The notes below the pieces were generated by a model that saw only the letters and a program-made list of their open reading frames with translations, searched no databases and was not told where the DNA came from. Below are positions 63,151-64,000 of a stretch of DNA of 64,000 nucleotides, in pieces; within the stretch, counting starts at the first letter, position 1; each line of letters opens with the position of its first letter. The position numbers and the translations under genes were made by a program. The DNA lies in contig NZ_SNYO01000013.1 in the NCBI RefSeq assembly GCF_004363095.1, positions 95,589 to 159,588 on the forward strand, given 5' to 3'. Origin of the DNA: Actinomycetospora succinea. Its GTDB lineage: Bacteria > Actinomycetota > Actinomycetes > Mycobacteriales > Pseudonocardiaceae.

Positions 63151-63912
63151 ATGGGCATCCTCGATCGCTTCCGGCTCGACGACCGCGTCGCCGTGATCAC
63201 CGGCGCCTCCTCCGGGCTGGGCGTGGTGTTCGCCACCGCCCTGGCCGAGGCGGGCGCCGACGTCGTCCTCGGGGCGCGGCGCACCGAGAAGCTGGAGGAC
63301 ACACGCAAGGCGGTGGAGGAGCGCGGCCGGCGCTGCGTCACCGTGCGCACCGACGTCTCGTCGCCCGAGGACTGCCGGGCGCTCGCCGACGCCGCGGTGA
63401 ACGAGCTCGGGCGCCTCGACGTGCTGGTCAACAACGCCGGCATCGGCACCGCCTACCCCGCCACCAAGGAGACCCCGGAGCAGTTCCGCGAGGTCATCGA
63501 CATCAACCTCAACGGCAGCTATTGGATGGCACAGGCCGCGGTACGCCACATGCAGGCCGGCGGCTCCATCATCAACGTCTCGAGCATCCTCGCGCTGACC
63601 ACGGCGGGCCTGCCGCAGGCCGCGTACGCGTCGTCGAAGGCCGGGGTCATCGGGCTCTCCCGCGACCTGGCCCAGCAGTGGACGCCCCGCAAGGGCATCC
63701 GGGTCAACGCGCTCGCCCCGGGGTTCTTCACCTCGGAGATGACCGACAGTTACCACGAGGGCTACCTCGAGACGATGATGCCGCGGGTGCTGACGGGGCG
63801 GATCGGCGATCCCGAGGAGCTCGCCGCGGCCCTGGTGTTCCTCGCCTCCGACGCGGGGTCGTACGTCACGGGGACCACGCTCACGGTGGACGGGGGCGTC
63901 ACGACCACCTAG
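63151..63912 (+). CDS. Short-chain dehydrogenase/reductase
   Basis: A 253-residue classical SDR with ATG start at 63151. NAD(P) motif TGASSGLG, NNAG in LVNNAGIGTAYP, Ser in INVSSILAL, and Tyr/Lys in QAAYASSKAGVIGLSR are all intact. The C-terminus TGTTLTVDGGVTTT is typical. The substrate is unknown. TACGGT (63136-63141) in the short gap is a likely -10. Confidence 0.94.
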   Translation: MGILDRFRLDDRVAVITGASSGLGVVFATALAEAGADVVLGARRTEKLEDTRKAVEERGRRCVTVRTDVSSPEDCRALADAAVNELGRLDVLVNNAGIGTAYPATKETPEQFREVIDINLNGSYWMAQAAVRHMQAGGSIINVSSILALTTAGLPQAAYASSKAGVIGLSRDLAQQWTPRKGIRVNALAPGFFTSEMTDSYHEGYLETMMPRVLTGRIGDPEELAAALVFLASDAGSYVTGTTLTVDGGVTTT

Positions 63913-63933
63913 ACATCCCACGGTCGTAGGAGG

Positions 63934-64000
63934 TCAAGCCGCGGGGGCGTTTGTCTTGTCTGTAGCCGCGGGCCAGGCGGTGGCTTCGTTGTAGGGCTGC
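63934..64000 (-). CDS. 3' end of a minus-strand coding sequence (cut by window edge), possibly a mobile element
   Basis: A minus-strand frame ending at TGA 63934-63936 reads QPYNEATAWPAATDKTNAPAA up to the edge. Base composition (several AT-containing codons such as ACA, AAC) is lower in GC than neighbours. I suspect the end of a transposase-type gene but cannot support a family from 21 residues. Confidence 0.3.
   Translation of the reverse strand, partial: QPYNEATAWPAATDKTNAPAA

Overview
The window is 64 kb of very GC-rich DNA with many GTG starts, short or absent intergenic gaps, 4-nt start/stop overlaps and TANNNT -10 boxes 6-7 nt upstream of start codons (leaderless style). Together with the gene content (HisKA_3 sensor kinase, ECF41 sigma factor, Ser/Thr kinase, DUF2630, NhaA-DsbA fusion, LysX/MprF-like lysyltransferase) this points to a chromosome segment of a high-GC Actinomycetota; a Pseudonocardiales-type genome is my guess, not shown. 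I see no tRNA, rRNA, CRISPR array, prophage or complete insertion sequence. About 60 protein genes are supported.

Layout. 1-6.6 kb: a truncated sensor kinase, two tandem paralogous membrane proteins, an aldo/keto reductase, an alpha/beta hydrolase, and a small membrane protein next to a ferric-reductase-like haem membrane protein. 6.7-13.2 kb (minus): glgX/treX-treY-nhaA, a glycogen-to-trehalose unit without treZ. 13.3-18.4 kb: HIT hydrolase / histidine phosphatase / TMEM175-like channel operon, a DHA2 exporter, an amidase, then a repeat-rich gap. 18.7-29.9 kb: small proteins, an MprF/LysX-like lysyltransferase, two CDF transporters, LuxR and AraC/GlxA regulators, a CPA1 antiporter, a methyltransferase, and a CsoR-box-controlled membrane protein followed by an Ogt gene. 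29.9-36.5 kb: a membrane protein with a long acidic disordered tail, a FhuF-like Fe-S protein, an M50-like protein, a lipoprotein, a second DHA2 exporter and a PLP enzyme. 36.5-41.2 kb: a copper block with copA, csoR and a palindromic CsoR operator, plus a beta-lactamase-fold protein. 41.3-48.5 kb: CoA-transferase, acyl-CoA dehydrogenase, an AhpD-like protein with an ECF41-type promoter beside the ECF41 sigma gene, a POT peptide transporter and an L-lactate permease. 48.6-57 kb: Ser/Thr kinase pair, MarR-controlled genes, a complex repeat gap, a lipase-like hydrolase, an Nramp-related transporter, quinone oxidoreductase / Ogt divergent pair, and a candidate structured non-coding RNA of about 290 nt (56851-57140). 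57.2-64 kb: degenerate SDR and 3-hydroxyacyl-CoA dehydrogenase, LysR/MFS divergent pair, two AEC transporters, an SDR, and a fragment of another coding sequence at the right edge.

Functional threads: copper handling (copA, csoR and, by a shared operator, the membrane protein at 28.8 kb); cation/proton homeostasis (NhaA, CPA1, CDF, Nramp-like, TMEM175-like); drug/peptide/lactate transport; storage-sugar metabolism; acyl-CoA metabolism. The most interesting unexplained items are the candidate RNA at 56.8-57.1 kb, the copper-box link to an uncharacterised His-tagged membrane protein, and several families of intergenic hairpin repeats, one of which has entered a coding sequence.
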